Part shown: in pieces, positions 48,885 to 56,408 of the stretch
Layout: every line of letters starts with the position of its first letter
How positions within the stretch are numbered: the first letter of the stretch is position 1
The notes under the pieces: generated by a model
Seen by the model: only the letters and a program-made list of their open reading frames with translations
Told to the model about the DNA's origin: nothing
Databases searched by the model: none
Translations under genes and position numbers: made by a program
Assembly (NCBI RefSeq): GCF_009649955.1
Contig: NZ_CP045875.1
Coordinates: 2,696,501-2,760,500 of the forward strand
Direction: 5' to 3'
Source of the DNA: Heliorestis convoluta
Lineage (GTDB): Bacteria; Bacillota; Desulfitobacteriia; Heliobacteriales; Heliobacteriaceae
Length of the DNA stretch: 64,000 nt

Positions 48885-48975
48885 ATAGCTACCTTGTGCT
48901 GAGGTCAGGCGTTATGAATTCCTTCCCAGGAATTCATAACGCCTGACCTAGGTACATCTTGCTGGCTGTGCCCGA
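48885..48975 (-). repeat. Composite repeat, minimal reversed copy (copy 7)
   Basis: Reads as the reverse complement of a B unit: GAAAATAGCTACCTTGTG, then perfect 20-bp hairpin 48903-48948 with loop TTCCCA, then GGTACATCTTGCTGG. The whole inner core of about 70 bases is missing, leaving only the outer stem. Lies 3' of topB and may act as its terminator. Confidence 0.88.
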
Positions 48976-48983
48976 GATTTGGC

Positions 48984-49208
48984 CTACGATGAAATCTCTT
49001 TTTCCACATTCCGACTCTTAATATAGATAGCCACTGTGTGCGCCTCATGATGAAAGGCAATCGCCTCAATCACACCATGATAAGGCGCTTTGATTGAGCG
49101 CGCTCCCGAGTAACCGAGGAGCTCACCGGCATAAACAGAATCACCCTCTTTCTTCTCAAAAGCCGAACCCTCCACAAGTAACAGCGTCCTTTTGCATCGA
49201 TGGCTCAT
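48984..49208 (-). CDS. Small lipoyl/biotinyl-like domain protein
   Basis: 74 residues. Pattern of a barrel-sandwich hybrid fold: EGSAFEKKEGDSVYAGELLG and SIKAPYHGVIEAIAFHHEA resemble the paired half-motifs of biotin/lipoyl domains and RnfC- or membrane-fusion-type barrels. The loop that normally bears the modified lysine reads RSIKAPY, so a lysine is present though its context (not MKM or DKA) is atypical. GGAGG lies upstream. Probably a stand-alone accessory domain; role unknown. Divergent from the Rrf2 regulator. Confidence 0.68.
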   Translation of the reverse strand: MSHRCKRTLLLVEGSAFEKKEGDSVYAGELLGYSGARSIKAPYHGVIEAIAFHHEAHTVAIYIKSRNVEKEISS

Positions 49209-49333
49209 AAAAACCTCCTCCCTTCACACCAAATCAAATACCATTATTTAACATATATTTCGCAACGCCTTTGAATAATACCTTTTATTATCACCAGCGA
49301 AATACTGAAAGCAAAACCTTCTTCAAAAGACAC

Positions 49334-49386
49334 TTGACAAAAAATACAAGAAGAGTAAACTAAAAACTACACCGATAGAGTATACT
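49334..49386 (+). promoter_or_regulatory. Promoter region of the Rrf2-family gene
   Basis: TTGACA at 49334-49339 and TAAACT at 49356-49361 (16-base spacer). A second -10-like TATACT at 49381-49386 lies within GAGTATACTT, which shares AGTATAC with the cooS upstream repeat; autoregulation is possible. Confidence 0.5.
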
Positions 49387-49424
49387 TTAATCCACAATAA
49401 TTACCATTTTAGCGAGGTCAGCCT

Positions 49425-49850
49425 ATGAAAATCACCCAAGAAGCAGATTACGCCCTACGAGTGATCGCCTATCTAACAGAAGTCGGGCAGGGAGAAATCG
49501 TCGAAGCCAAAACAATCGCCGAACAGCAAGCCATCCCCCTTCGCTTCTCCCTAAAGCTACTTAGAAAGCTGCAAAAAGCTGGCATCGTACAATCCTATCG
49601 AGGAATCTACGGTGGTTACGCACTCCATCGTCCCCCAAGTTCAGTCACTTTCAAAGAAGTCATTGAGGCCATCGAAGGACCCATCTATCTAAATAGCTGC
49701 CTCGACAACATCAACAACTGCAATCTCATCACAGCAGGCTCACAATGCCAAGTTCACCAGGCACTCGCCCAGATCCAATCCCGCTTCATCAAAGACTTAG
49801 AAAGAGTTAACTTTGAAAATATAAAAAAGCCTGTCTTCAGCACAAAGTAG
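49425..49850 (+). CDS. Rrf2/IscR-family Fe-S transcription regulator
   Basis: 141 residues. Winged-helix DNA-binding domain at the N-terminus (MKITQEADYALRVIAYLTEV, recognition region LRFSLKLLRKLQKAGIVQSY, wing GIYGGYAL). Three cysteines, Cys92, Cys99 and Cys108 (SCLDNINNCN ... GSQC), match the spacing of the cluster-binding cysteines in IscR/NsrR-type regulators, so it should hold an Fe-S cluster and sense redox state, NO or iron. It immediately precedes cooS, 121 bases away, and a palindrome between them is a candidate operator. GAGGT precedes the ATG. Confidence 0.92.
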   Translation: MKITQEADYALRVIAYLTEVGQGEIVEAKTIAEQQAIPLRFSLKLLRKLQKAGIVQSYRGIYGGYALHRPPSSVTFKEVIEAIEGPIYLNSCLDNINNCNLITAGSQCQVHQALAQIQSRFIKDLERVNFENIKKPVFSTK

Positions 49851-49910
49851 CGATGCAATCATCGTACGACGGCCCCTCATCACATAGCAAGGCGAGCCTA
49901 GGTTGGCCCA

Positions 49911-49940
49911 AAAGTATACCAAAAAGGTATAGGATAATAC
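49911..49940 (+). promoter_or_regulatory. Inverted repeat in the cooS promoter, possible Rrf2 operator
   Basis: TATACC-AAAAA-GGTATA at 49915-49931, about 40 bases before the cooS start and overlapping TATAGGATAAT-like -10 sequence. Confidence 0.45.
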
Positions 49941-49971
49941 AAAATAATACAACAAAAGGAGACTGAAACCA

Positions 49972-51843
49972 ATGGCCATCTGCCCATCAGCCGACAAAAA
50001 ACTAGAACAATACATCGCCACCAAAGGCGAAGAAACATCCTTTCACCGCGTAGAACCACAAAAACACAAATGTACCTTTGGCCTCCAAGGCATCTGCTGT
50101 ACCCTCTGCTCCAACGGACCTTGTAAAATAACCAAAACAGCACCTCGCGGTGTCTGTGGTGCCAACGCCGACACCATCGTAGCCAGAAACTTTCTACGTG
50201 CCGTCGCAGCCGGTTCTGCCTGTTATATCCACGTCATCGAAAATGCAGCCAAAAACCTAAAAGCCATCGGAGAAAAAGAAGGCACCCTCAAAGGAGAAGG
50301 CAAACTCCAAGAGCTCGCCGAACTCTTACACATAAAAGAAGCAGAAACCATGACAGTGCACCAAAAAGCCATCGAAGTAGCCCAAAAGATCCTGCAAGAC
50401 CTCTACAAACCAAGAGAAGAAAAAATGGAGCTTGTCAAAGTACTCACACCAACCAAACGCTATGAAAAATGGCAAGACCTCAACATACTCCCCGGCGGTG
50501 CCAAATCAGAAGTCTTTGACAGCATCGTCAAAACATCGACCAATCTCAACAGCGACCCTATTGACATGCTATTACAAACCCTAACCCTAGGCATCTCCAC
50601 AGGACTCTACGGCCTGACCCTAACCAACCTCGTCAACGATGTCATCATGGGCGAGCCTGTCATTCGCCAAGCCTCTGTTGGCTTCAAAGTGGTCGACGAA
50701 AATTACATCAATATTATGATCACAGGCCATCAACATTCCATGCTTGCAGATCTGCAGGATAAACTGACAACACCGGAAGCCATAGCCCAAGCAGAAGCAG
50801 CAGGCGCCAAAGGCTTCAAAATCATAGGTTCCACCTGCGTAGGCCAGGACCTACAAGTGCGAGGAGAACACTGTCAGGATATCTTCGCCGGACATACAGG
50901 CAACAATTTTACCAGCGAAGCCTTGATTACTACAGGGGCCATCGACCTCCTACTTTCCGAATTTAACTGCACTGTCCCAGGCCTAGAACCGCTAACCGAA
51001 AAATACCAAGTCAAACGAATCTGCCTCGACGATGTAGCCCGAACAGCAGGCGCCACCTACCAGCCTTTTACCATGAATCAGGCCGAAGCCCTAACAGATC
51101 AGATCATCGAAAGCGCCATCAAGAGCTACCAAGAAAGAAGAAATCAGATCAGAATTGATATCCCCACAGACCATGGTCACGACGACGTAGTCACCGGTCT
51201 TAGTGAAAAATCACTAAAACAATTTCTCGGCCACAGCTGGAAGCCCCTTATCGACCTCATCGCCAGCGGCAAAATCAAAGGCATCGCCGCCGTTGTCGGA
51301 TGTTCCAACGTTGCTTTAGGCCATGACGTCATTACAGTCGGCCTCACCCAAGAACTAATCCAAAAAGATATCCTCGTCCTCTCGGCCGGTTGCTCCAGCG
51401 GAGGCTTAGAAAACGTAGGACTCATGTCACCGGCCGCAGCATCTCTAGCCAGCGACAACCTCCGCAGTGTTTGCGAAAGCCTTGGCATCCCTCCAGTCCT
51501 TAACTTCGGCCCTTGCCTCGCCATCGGACGCCTGGAAATGATCGCCGCCGAACTGGCAGAAGCCCTTGCCATCGACATCCCCCAACTACCACTTGTCCTC
51601 TCAGCACCACAATGGCTGGAAGAACAAGCCCTTGCCGATGGTGCCTTCGGTCTCGCCCTAGGACTACCCCTACACCTAGCCACAGCACCGTTTATCACCG
51701 GCAGCGAAACAATCACCAAAGTACTCACCGAAGACCTCAAAGAAATCACCGGCGGCTACATCATCATAGAAAGTAGCCCTGCCAAAGCAGCCAAAGAGCT
51801 TTCTAGCATCATCGAAGACAGAAGAGCAGCCTTGGGTCTGTAA
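49972..51843 (+). CDS. cooS: Ni-containing carbon monoxide dehydrogenase, catalytic subunit
   Basis: Oxidises CO to CO2 reversibly, yielding electrons for ferredoxin. 623 residues, typical for CooS. N-terminal cysteines 34 and 42 would bind the D cluster at the dimer interface and 43, 46, 51 and 62 the B cluster (CTFGLQGICCTLCSNGPCKI). C-cluster motifs are present: MITGHQHSMLADL (His), GSTCVGQD, SEFNCTVPGLEP, VVGCSNVALG, SAGCSSGGLENVG and NFGPCLAIGR. No cooF, cooC or acsABCD genes adjoin, so this is a lone CODH with only an Fe-S regulator upstream. A role in CO detoxification or ferredoxin reduction is inferred. RBS AAAGGAG. Confidence 0.96.
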   Translation: MAICPSADKKLEQYIATKGEETSFHRVEPQKHKCTFGLQGICCTLCSNGPCKITKTAPRGVCGANADTIVARNFLRAVAAGSACYIHVIENAAKNLKAIGEKEGTLKGEGKLQELAELLHIKEAETMTVHQKAIEVAQKILQDLYKPREEKMELVKVLTPTKRYEKWQDLNILPGGAKSEVFDSIVKTSTNLNSDPIDMLLQTLTLGISTGLYGLTLTNLVNDVIMGEPVIRQASVGFKVVDENYINIMITGHQHSMLADLQDKLTTPEAIAQAEAAGAKGFKIIGSTCVGQDLQVRGEHCQDIFAGHTGNNFTSEALITTGAIDLLLSEFNCTVPGLEPLTEKYQVKRICLDDVARTAGATYQPFTMNQAEALTDQIIESAIKSYQERRNQIRIDIPTDHGHDDVVTGLSEKSLKQFLGHSWKPLIDLIASGKIKGIAAVVGCSNVALGHDVITVGLTQELIQKDILVLSAGCSSGGLENVGLMSPAAASLASDNLRSVCESLGIPPVLNFGPCLAIGRLEMIAAELAEALAIDIPQLPLVLSAPQWLEEQALADGAFGLALGLPLHLATAPFITGSETITKVLTEDLKEITGGYIIIESSPAKAAKELSSIIEDRRAALGL

Positions 51844-51989
51844 AAATAGAATCTACGAAACCTTCTCATATCCCCAAAATAGACAGAGGTCGCCATCAAC
51901 AGCGTTGCTGCTCAAGAACTCTCTGCTTGTAAAATTATGGAACTTATGATACACTATCAAAAACCTCTATGCGAGGAAGTGATTTTGTC

Positions 51990-52439
51990 ATGACTATAAA
52001 AAATACAATAGAAGAAGCAATAGAAGAAACCAAGAAAATCTTACAAAAAAAGGAAGAAGTCAGCGCCGCCTACCTCTTCGGTTCCATCGCCAAAGGAAAC
52101 TACAGAGCCAACAGCGACATTGACATTGCCATCTTATTTATCCCAGCCATGACAAAACTAGAACGCTTCGAAAAACGCTTAGAACTAATGGGCCACATAG
52201 AAGACGTAGCCCAACGAAGCGCAGACGTCATCGACCTACTCGAAGCACCGCTATTTCTACAACATCAGATTCGAAAGTACGGAAAACTGATCATAGAAAA
52301 AGACAAAGCCTACCGCATAGATCAAGAAGTACGATCACGAAGAGAATACTTTGACCTAATGCCGCATCTTGAACGACGACAAAAAGCCATCATAAAAGAC
52401 TTTCTTGAAAAAAGAGGGAAAGAAAATGGTCGATCATAA
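51990..52439 (+). CDS. mntA: Nucleotidyltransferase antitoxin, MntA-like
   Basis: About 149 residues from the ATG behind GAGGAAG. Minimal nucleotidyltransferase: LFGSIAKGNYRANSDIDIAI carries the GSxxxG and DxD motifs (Gly31/Ser32, Asp43/Asp45). In characterised HEPN/MNT pairs this protein AMPylates the HEPN toxin on its RX4HXY tyrosine and neutralises it. The C-terminal half is helical. Overlaps the HEPN gene by 14 bases. Downstream of cooS, separate transcription likely. Family pairing is clear; activity here is inferred. Confidence 0.9.
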   Translation: MTIKNTIEEAIEETKKILQKKEEVSAAYLFGSIAKGNYRANSDIDIAILFIPAMTKLERFEKRLELMGHIEDVAQRSADVIDLLEAPLFLQHQIRKYGKLIIEKDKAYRIDQEVRSRREYFDLMPHLERRQKAIIKDFLEKRGKENGRS

Positions 52440-52851
52440 GCTCCTAACGCAAAAAATAACACTTCTTACAGAATACATAAAGGACCTTACAGAGATCCGA
52501 GACAACGCAGCAATAACCCTCTCTATATTCAAAGAAGATAAAGTAACAAGGCGTTATGTAGAAAGAACATTACACCTAGCTGTTGAATGCACTCTTGACA
52601 TCGGGAGTCACATCATAGCTGATGAAAAATTTCGTGAACCTATTAGCAACAAAGATGTTTTCACAGTTCTCGCTGACGAAAAAATAATTACCCCCCAATC
52701 CTTAGCCGCTTTACAAAAAATGGCCAAATTCAGAAACGTCCTTGTACATGACTACGCCAAAATCGACCCAGAAATTATCTATAGCATCCTAAAAAAGAAC
52801 CTTAAAGATATAGAAGACTATATGGAACAAATAATTAAATCCTATCTATAA
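52426..52851 (+). CDS. hepT: HEPN-domain toxin, HepT-like (DUF86)
   Basis: 141 residues from the ATG behind GAGGGAA. All-helical HEPN domain with the RNase motif RNVLVHDY (Arg103, His108, Tyr110), which fits RX4HXY exactly. HepT toxins cleave RNA, often tRNA 3' ends, and are silenced by AMPylation of the motif tyrosine by MntA. VDHKLLTQKITLLTEYIKDL and ECTLDIGSHIIADE are usual DUF86 landmarks. Followed by a strong terminator. Confidence 0.9.
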   Translation: MVDHKLLTQKITLLTEYIKDLTEIRDNAAITLSIFKEDKVTRRYVERTLHLAVECTLDIGSHIIADEKFREPISNKDVFTVLADEKIITPQSLAALQKMAKFRNVLVHDYAKIDPEIIYSILKKNLKDIEDYMEQIIKSYL

Positions 52852-52871
52852 GAAGATGCTTCATAAAAAAA

Positions 52872-52914
52872 TAGAGAAAAAAGCGAACCATACAGATTGG
52901 TTCGCTTTTTTCAT
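52872..52914 (+). terminator. Terminator of the MNT/HEPN pair
   Basis: AAAAAAGCGAACCA-TACAGA-TTGGTTCGCTTTTTT. Confidence 0.92.
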
Positions 52915-53067
52915 AACAATGAAAAAAACAAAAAAGCTACAAACCAACAAGCGATGACTTGGCACCAGAAAGAGAAAACTATAAAATGAACCTCTACCCA
53001 TAGCATTGCTAGCAAGGCCACATGGAATAAAGCCTCCGAAAAGAAAACAAACTAAACTAACCAGTCA

Positions 53068-53310
53068 TGCCCGGTTAGGCACAACTTGGCGAAACTTTCT
53101 TCTATCCGCAGCTACCTATTGTATTTGCAATGCAATAGGCCAAAACTCAGTCACAACCAGCAAGATGTATCTGGGTCAGGCGTTATGACTTCCTGGAGAG
53201 AGGACTTCAGACCTCAGCCATCGGCAGCTTGCTGCCGCTCATGGCGTGGGATGAGTCCGTTCGGAAGGAATTCATAACGCCTGACCCCACCACGGGGTAG
53301 CTATTTTCGT
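53068..53310 (+). repeat. Composite repeat, copy 5 (B hairpin only)
   Basis: Starts with a TGCCCGGTTAGGCACAAC palindrome joined directly to the linker (GGCGAAACTTTCTTCTAT), so the A half is absent. B hairpin 53173-53288. The linker hairpin is TTTGCAATGCAATAGG, lengthened by a CAATG duplication relative to other copies. Confidence 0.9.
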
Positions 53311-53322
53311 GTTAACCCCCCA

Positions 53323-53408
53323 TGCCCGGTCGGGCACAACCAAAGATGAAAATTCTATTTTCGTACTAACCAGTCATGCCCGGTTGGGCACAACCAAAGA
53401 TGAAAATT
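53323..53408 (+). repeat. Two tandem short palindromic repeats
   Basis: TGCCCGGTCGGGCACAACC and TGCCCGGTTGGGCACAACC, each followed by AAAGATGAAAATT, 54 bases apart. Placed between composite copies 5 and 6. Confidence 0.8.
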
Positions 53409-53445
53409 GCGTGGCAAACGAAACATCCCCGTGACACACCCAGGT

Positions 53446-53865
53446 TTATCACACTGACGATAGAGTAACTTTGCAGAGGGGCCAGGTCATCACGCTTTCC
53501 TCCGCTCTGGACTGGTCCCACGCTGTTACCGCCAGCAAAGCTGGCGACAGCTGAGGTCCCAAGTCCCGCTGCGGAAAGCGTGATGCCCAGTCCCAGAGGG
53601 TTTCTACTGATTGTTACTCCCATTGGCATTGCTTTGCGTAACTTTCTGCTATGTTTAAGCAACTACCTATTGTATGTGCATTTGCAATAGGCTCAAACCC
53701 AGTCACAACCAGCAAGATGTACCTGGGGCAGGCGTTATGACTTCCTGGAGAGAGGACTTCAGACCTCAGCCATCGGCAGCTTGCTGCCGCTCATGGCGTG
53801 GGTAGGACCTTCGGAAGGAATTCATAACGCCTGACCCCACCACAAGGTAGCTATTTTCGTACAAA
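53446..53865 (+). repeat. Composite repeat, copy 6 (A hairpin and degenerate B hairpin)
   Basis: A hairpin 53477-53595 with mixed outer arms (CCAGGTC on the left, CCCAGTCCC on the right) and an extra A in its apical loop. B hairpin 53725-53838 has GGGTAGGACCTTCGG where other copies have GGGATGAGTCCGTTCGG, so the inner GGACT/AGTCC pairing is broken. Confidence 0.9.
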
Positions 53866-54384
53866 GGCAGGAATGTTGCGAAAGGGCAATGTGAGAATGG
53901 CTGAAACCTTTTTAAGGCTTGGAAGGTAATAAAGCCATATCGTTGTCAAGGATCGATGGGTTGTGATTGGTCATAGCATTTGTTCTCTCTGTGGTCCCCA
54001 GACCGGCGACCGTAGCGCTATGTCATATTCGGGCAGCTATTATAGCAGCTGTTGTAGTACCCGAAAATTGCAAAAACCGTCTGGCGCTTAAACCGTACAC
54101 AACACATCTCTCCCTTCTCAAAAAAGTCAAAAATTGTGCTTATTTAACTTCATTTGAGAAGTCAAATAAGCACAATCTAGCTAAATTAAGTTGTTACGCT
54201 ATTCTCTCTATAGCAACTACTTATCTTTACTGTATTCTTTCGGGAAAAGACTGTCAATACTATGCACGGTTTAAAACAAAGTTATTGTGAGTTTTGTAAA
54301 ACTTTTGTGAACCTTCAAATTTTCAATACTGGCAGATCAGTATGTTACTAACTAAAGCAGGCCAATAGAATCATAATAAAATAC
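53866..54384. other. Intergenic region with two hairpins, no gene recognised
   Basis: Contains TTCGGG-CAGCT...AGCTG...CCCGAA at 54028-54065 and an 18-bp near-perfect inverted repeat at 54135-54176. The one long open frame here (53967-54290) has no ribosome site, skewed composition and crosses both hairpins, so I do not call it a gene. Confidence 0.5.
54135..54176. repeat. 18-bp inverted repeat
   Basis: TTGTGCTTATTTAACTTC pairs with GAAGTCAAATAAGCACAA (one mismatch) over loop ATTTGA. No T run follows, so not an ordinary terminator. Confidence 0.75.
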
Positions 54385-54428
54385 AAAAAAAGCCAGACCT
54401 TCTCACTAACGAAGCTCTGGCTTTTTAA
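54385..54428 (+). terminator. Hairpin terminator upstream of sigK
   Basis: AAAAAGCCAGA pairs with TCTGGCTTTTT over an 18-base loop, about 75 bases before the sigK start. It would shield sigK from readthrough. Confidence 0.8.
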
Positions 54429-54501
54429 CTATATTTTCCTTGTCACCGACCAAGCACCACCGCCATAGGATATATGACAGTATCTGACCGGAGGTGGGCT
54501 C

Positions 54502-54909
54502 ATGATTGACGTAGTAGGAGCCTTAATTCTTCCTTTTATAAAAGGTGTTACAGCCTTAATGAGTTACATTAGCAACAATGCCTTTCCCCATCCATTAAAC
54601 GAAAAGGAAGAAAGAATGTACCTACAAAAACTGGCCGAAGGCGACGGTGAAGCAAGAAACAAACTGATTGAACACAACTTGCGACTGGTCGCCCATGTCT
54701 GCAAAAAGTTTGACGGCACAGGCGAGAACAACGACGACTTGATCTCCATCGGCACGATCGGACTCATCAAAGCCATTAATACCTTTAAAGCCGATAAGGG
54801 AACTAAGCTAGCAACCTATGCGGCTCGCTGTATCGAAAACGAGATATTTATAACAATAGTATGCGTAAAAACATGGAAAAAAAGAACTATATCATCAATG
54901 ATAATATAG
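54502..54909 (+). pseudogene. sigK: 5' part of pro-sigma-K gene, interrupted by the inserted element
   Basis: Late mother-cell sporulation sigma factor, split as in B. subtilis spoIVCB. Residues 1-115 match sigma-K closely: a hydrophobic pro-sequence ([20 protein letters not shown]), then [45 protein letters not shown] and [16 protein letters not shown]. Similarity stops after Ile115 (54846); the remaining 20 codons ([13 protein letters not shown]...) are element sequence and regions 3-4 of sigma are missing. Excision in the mother cell would restore the full gene. ATG behind AGGAGGT. Not a decayed gene but a programmed rearrangement target. Confidence 0.93.
54838..54860 (+). other. Left attachment site of the sigK-intervening element
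   Basis: Coding identity to sigma-K ends within GAAAACGAGATATTTAT, the codons for ENEI, the same place as the skin insertion in B. subtilis sigK. The exact crossover cannot be fixed without the right end. Confidence 0.75.
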
Positions 54910-54914
54910 TTCTA
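54883..54914. terminator. Hairpin between sigK fragment and recombinase gene
   Basis: GAACTATAT pairs with ATATAGTTC around CATCAATGATA; it lies between the convergent stops. No long T run, so termination strength is uncertain. Confidence 0.5.
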
Positions 54915-56408
54915 AAACAGCAAAATATCAACTTTTTCGTCTTTGAAAACCCTGATTTCACGGACAACAAAACGAATTAGGTTTTGTTTCATCTTCAGAT
55001 CCAGTTCATCTTCGTGGGACATATAATATTCTTTGGCTTCGAGTAGTAAGTCTTTTGTGTTTTCTGTTTGCGACAATTCTTCCATTCGTGATTGTATTGT
55101 TTCGATTTGGGCGATGATGGTTTTCTCTTTATTTTGAAGCTCGCGAACTGCTTCTTGGTAGATGTCGTCGCCCACATTTTCAACGGCAAAACTGAGCGTT
55201 AACTTCACTTGCCCTTTTTTGACCTTTTCAAGTTCTTTTTGCAACTTTTCCAATTGGTTTTGCTCAACTCTTAATTTGTCAAAACTTTCATTATTCCCAA
55301 AATCTAAGCCTTCTACGTCGTCTAGCATTTCACGAAACGCTCTCCAAACGAAATTGTCAAGCTGTTCACAACGAATTTTTAGACCGCAACCTTTATTTTT
55401 TGCTCCTGCTGTGCTCTTCACATCGTAATACTCGAAAACATACGAGTCCCAATTCTTTGCCTTTCTGCCTGACATGGTGTTTCCACATTCACCGCATCGG
55501 ACAAGTCCACTTAATAGGTATTCATTCTTCGGCTTCCCCGCCCAACGACGGCGGGACTCGGTTAATAACGATTGGGCATGCGAAAACGTAACATCATCCA
55601 CGATTCTTGGACAAGGGACAATGATCCATTCTTCCTTCGATCTTTCTTTAATTCTAACCTTATCTTCTTCGTTTTTTACGTATTTGTTCAGATGGATCTT
55701 TTCAGTATTCCATCGGTTCTGAGTAAACTTGCCATCATAGACAGGGTTCATCAAAATCTGGCGAACAACTTGACGATGCCACGAGTGCCCACCTTTTTTG
55801 GTTTTTACGCCGATACTATCGAGATGTTTAGCGATTCCGTTGATCCCATGGTTTTCCTTTGTGAACATGTGAAAAATCATTCGAACCACTTCGGCTTCAG
55901 TTTCATTTACCACTAACTGTCCTTTTTCTGTGTCGTAATCATATCCGAAAATATGATAGTTTTTAACTATTTTCCCATTCTTTGCCTTAGAGCGTCTGCC
56001 GTCGGCTGTCCGCATTGCAATCAAGTTTTTTTCGAGTTCCGCTACAGCCCCATGGAGCTTGAACATAAATGCACCTTCGGGGGTGTCTTGATAGTCGCCA
56101 CGAACAAAAACAGCTTGAACTTTCTTTTTTTTGAGCTCGCTCATGATCGCAAGCTGATTCTCTAAGTTTCTTGACAAGCGATCGGCAGAATAAAAAACAA
56201 CTCGATCAATAATTCCCGCTCGAACATCAGCGAGCAATCTTGATAAAGCGGGGCGGACTAAAACTTCACCGCTCACACCGTCGTCAATATATTCTTTTGT
56301 TTTTACCGTGCCAGCTTTCTGACGACATTCAGCGATCTGATGAGCAAGGGAATACCCGTGTTTCGCCTGATCTTCCGTCGAGACACGGGCATAGATAGCT
56401 GTATACAT
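54912..56408 (-). CDS. spoIVCA: Large serine recombinase, SpoIVCA-like excisionase of the sigK element
   Basis: 498 residues. Resolvase catalytic domain with Ser10 (YTAIYARVSTEDQAKHGYS), conserved arginines (DRLSRN) and VFVRGDYQDTPEGAFMF; then the recombinase DNA-binding domain (GIAKHLDSIGVKTKKGG, RQILMNPVYDGKF), a zinc ribbon (VRCGECGNTMSGRK) and a C-terminal coiled coil. It lies just inside the left boundary and points back towards the sigK fragment, as spoIVCA does in the B. subtilis skin element. It should excise the element in the sporulating mother cell to join the sigK halves. Identity as serine recombinase is certain; the sporulation role rests on position. Confidence 0.95.
   Translation of the reverse strand: MYTAIYARVSTEDQAKHGYSLAHQIAECRQKAGTVKTKEYIDDGVSGEVLVRPALSRLLADVRAGIIDRVVFYSADRLSRNLENQLAIMSELKKKKVQAVFVRGDYQDTPEGAFMFKLHGAVAELEKNLIAMRTADGRRSKAKNGKIVKNYHIFGYDYDTEKGQLVVNETEAEVVRMIFHMFTKENHGINGIAKHLDSIGVKTKKGGHSWHRQVVRQILMNPVYDGKFTQNRWNTEKIHLNKYVKNEEDKVRIKERSKEEWIIVPCPRIVDDVTFSHAQSLLTESRRRWAGKPKNEYLLSGLVRCGECGNTMSGRKAKNWDSYVFEYYDVKSTAGAKNKGCGLKIRCEQLDNFVWRAFREMLDDVEGLDFGNNESFDKLRVEQNQLEKLQKELEKVKKGQVKLTLSFAVENVGDDIYQEAVRELQNKEKTIIAQIETIQSRMEELSQTENTKDLLLEAKEYYMSHEDELDLKMKQNLIRFVVREIRVFKDEKVDILLF

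Noticed and set aside
53068-53865. CRISPR array
   Set aside because: Repeats are long, structured, irregularly spaced and on both strands; there are no uniform spacers and no cas genes.
53967-54290. A 107-codon plus-strand open frame upstream of sigK
   Set aside because: No ribosome binding site, odd composition (many Cys, Tyr, Leu, Ser), and it runs through two strong inverted repeats.
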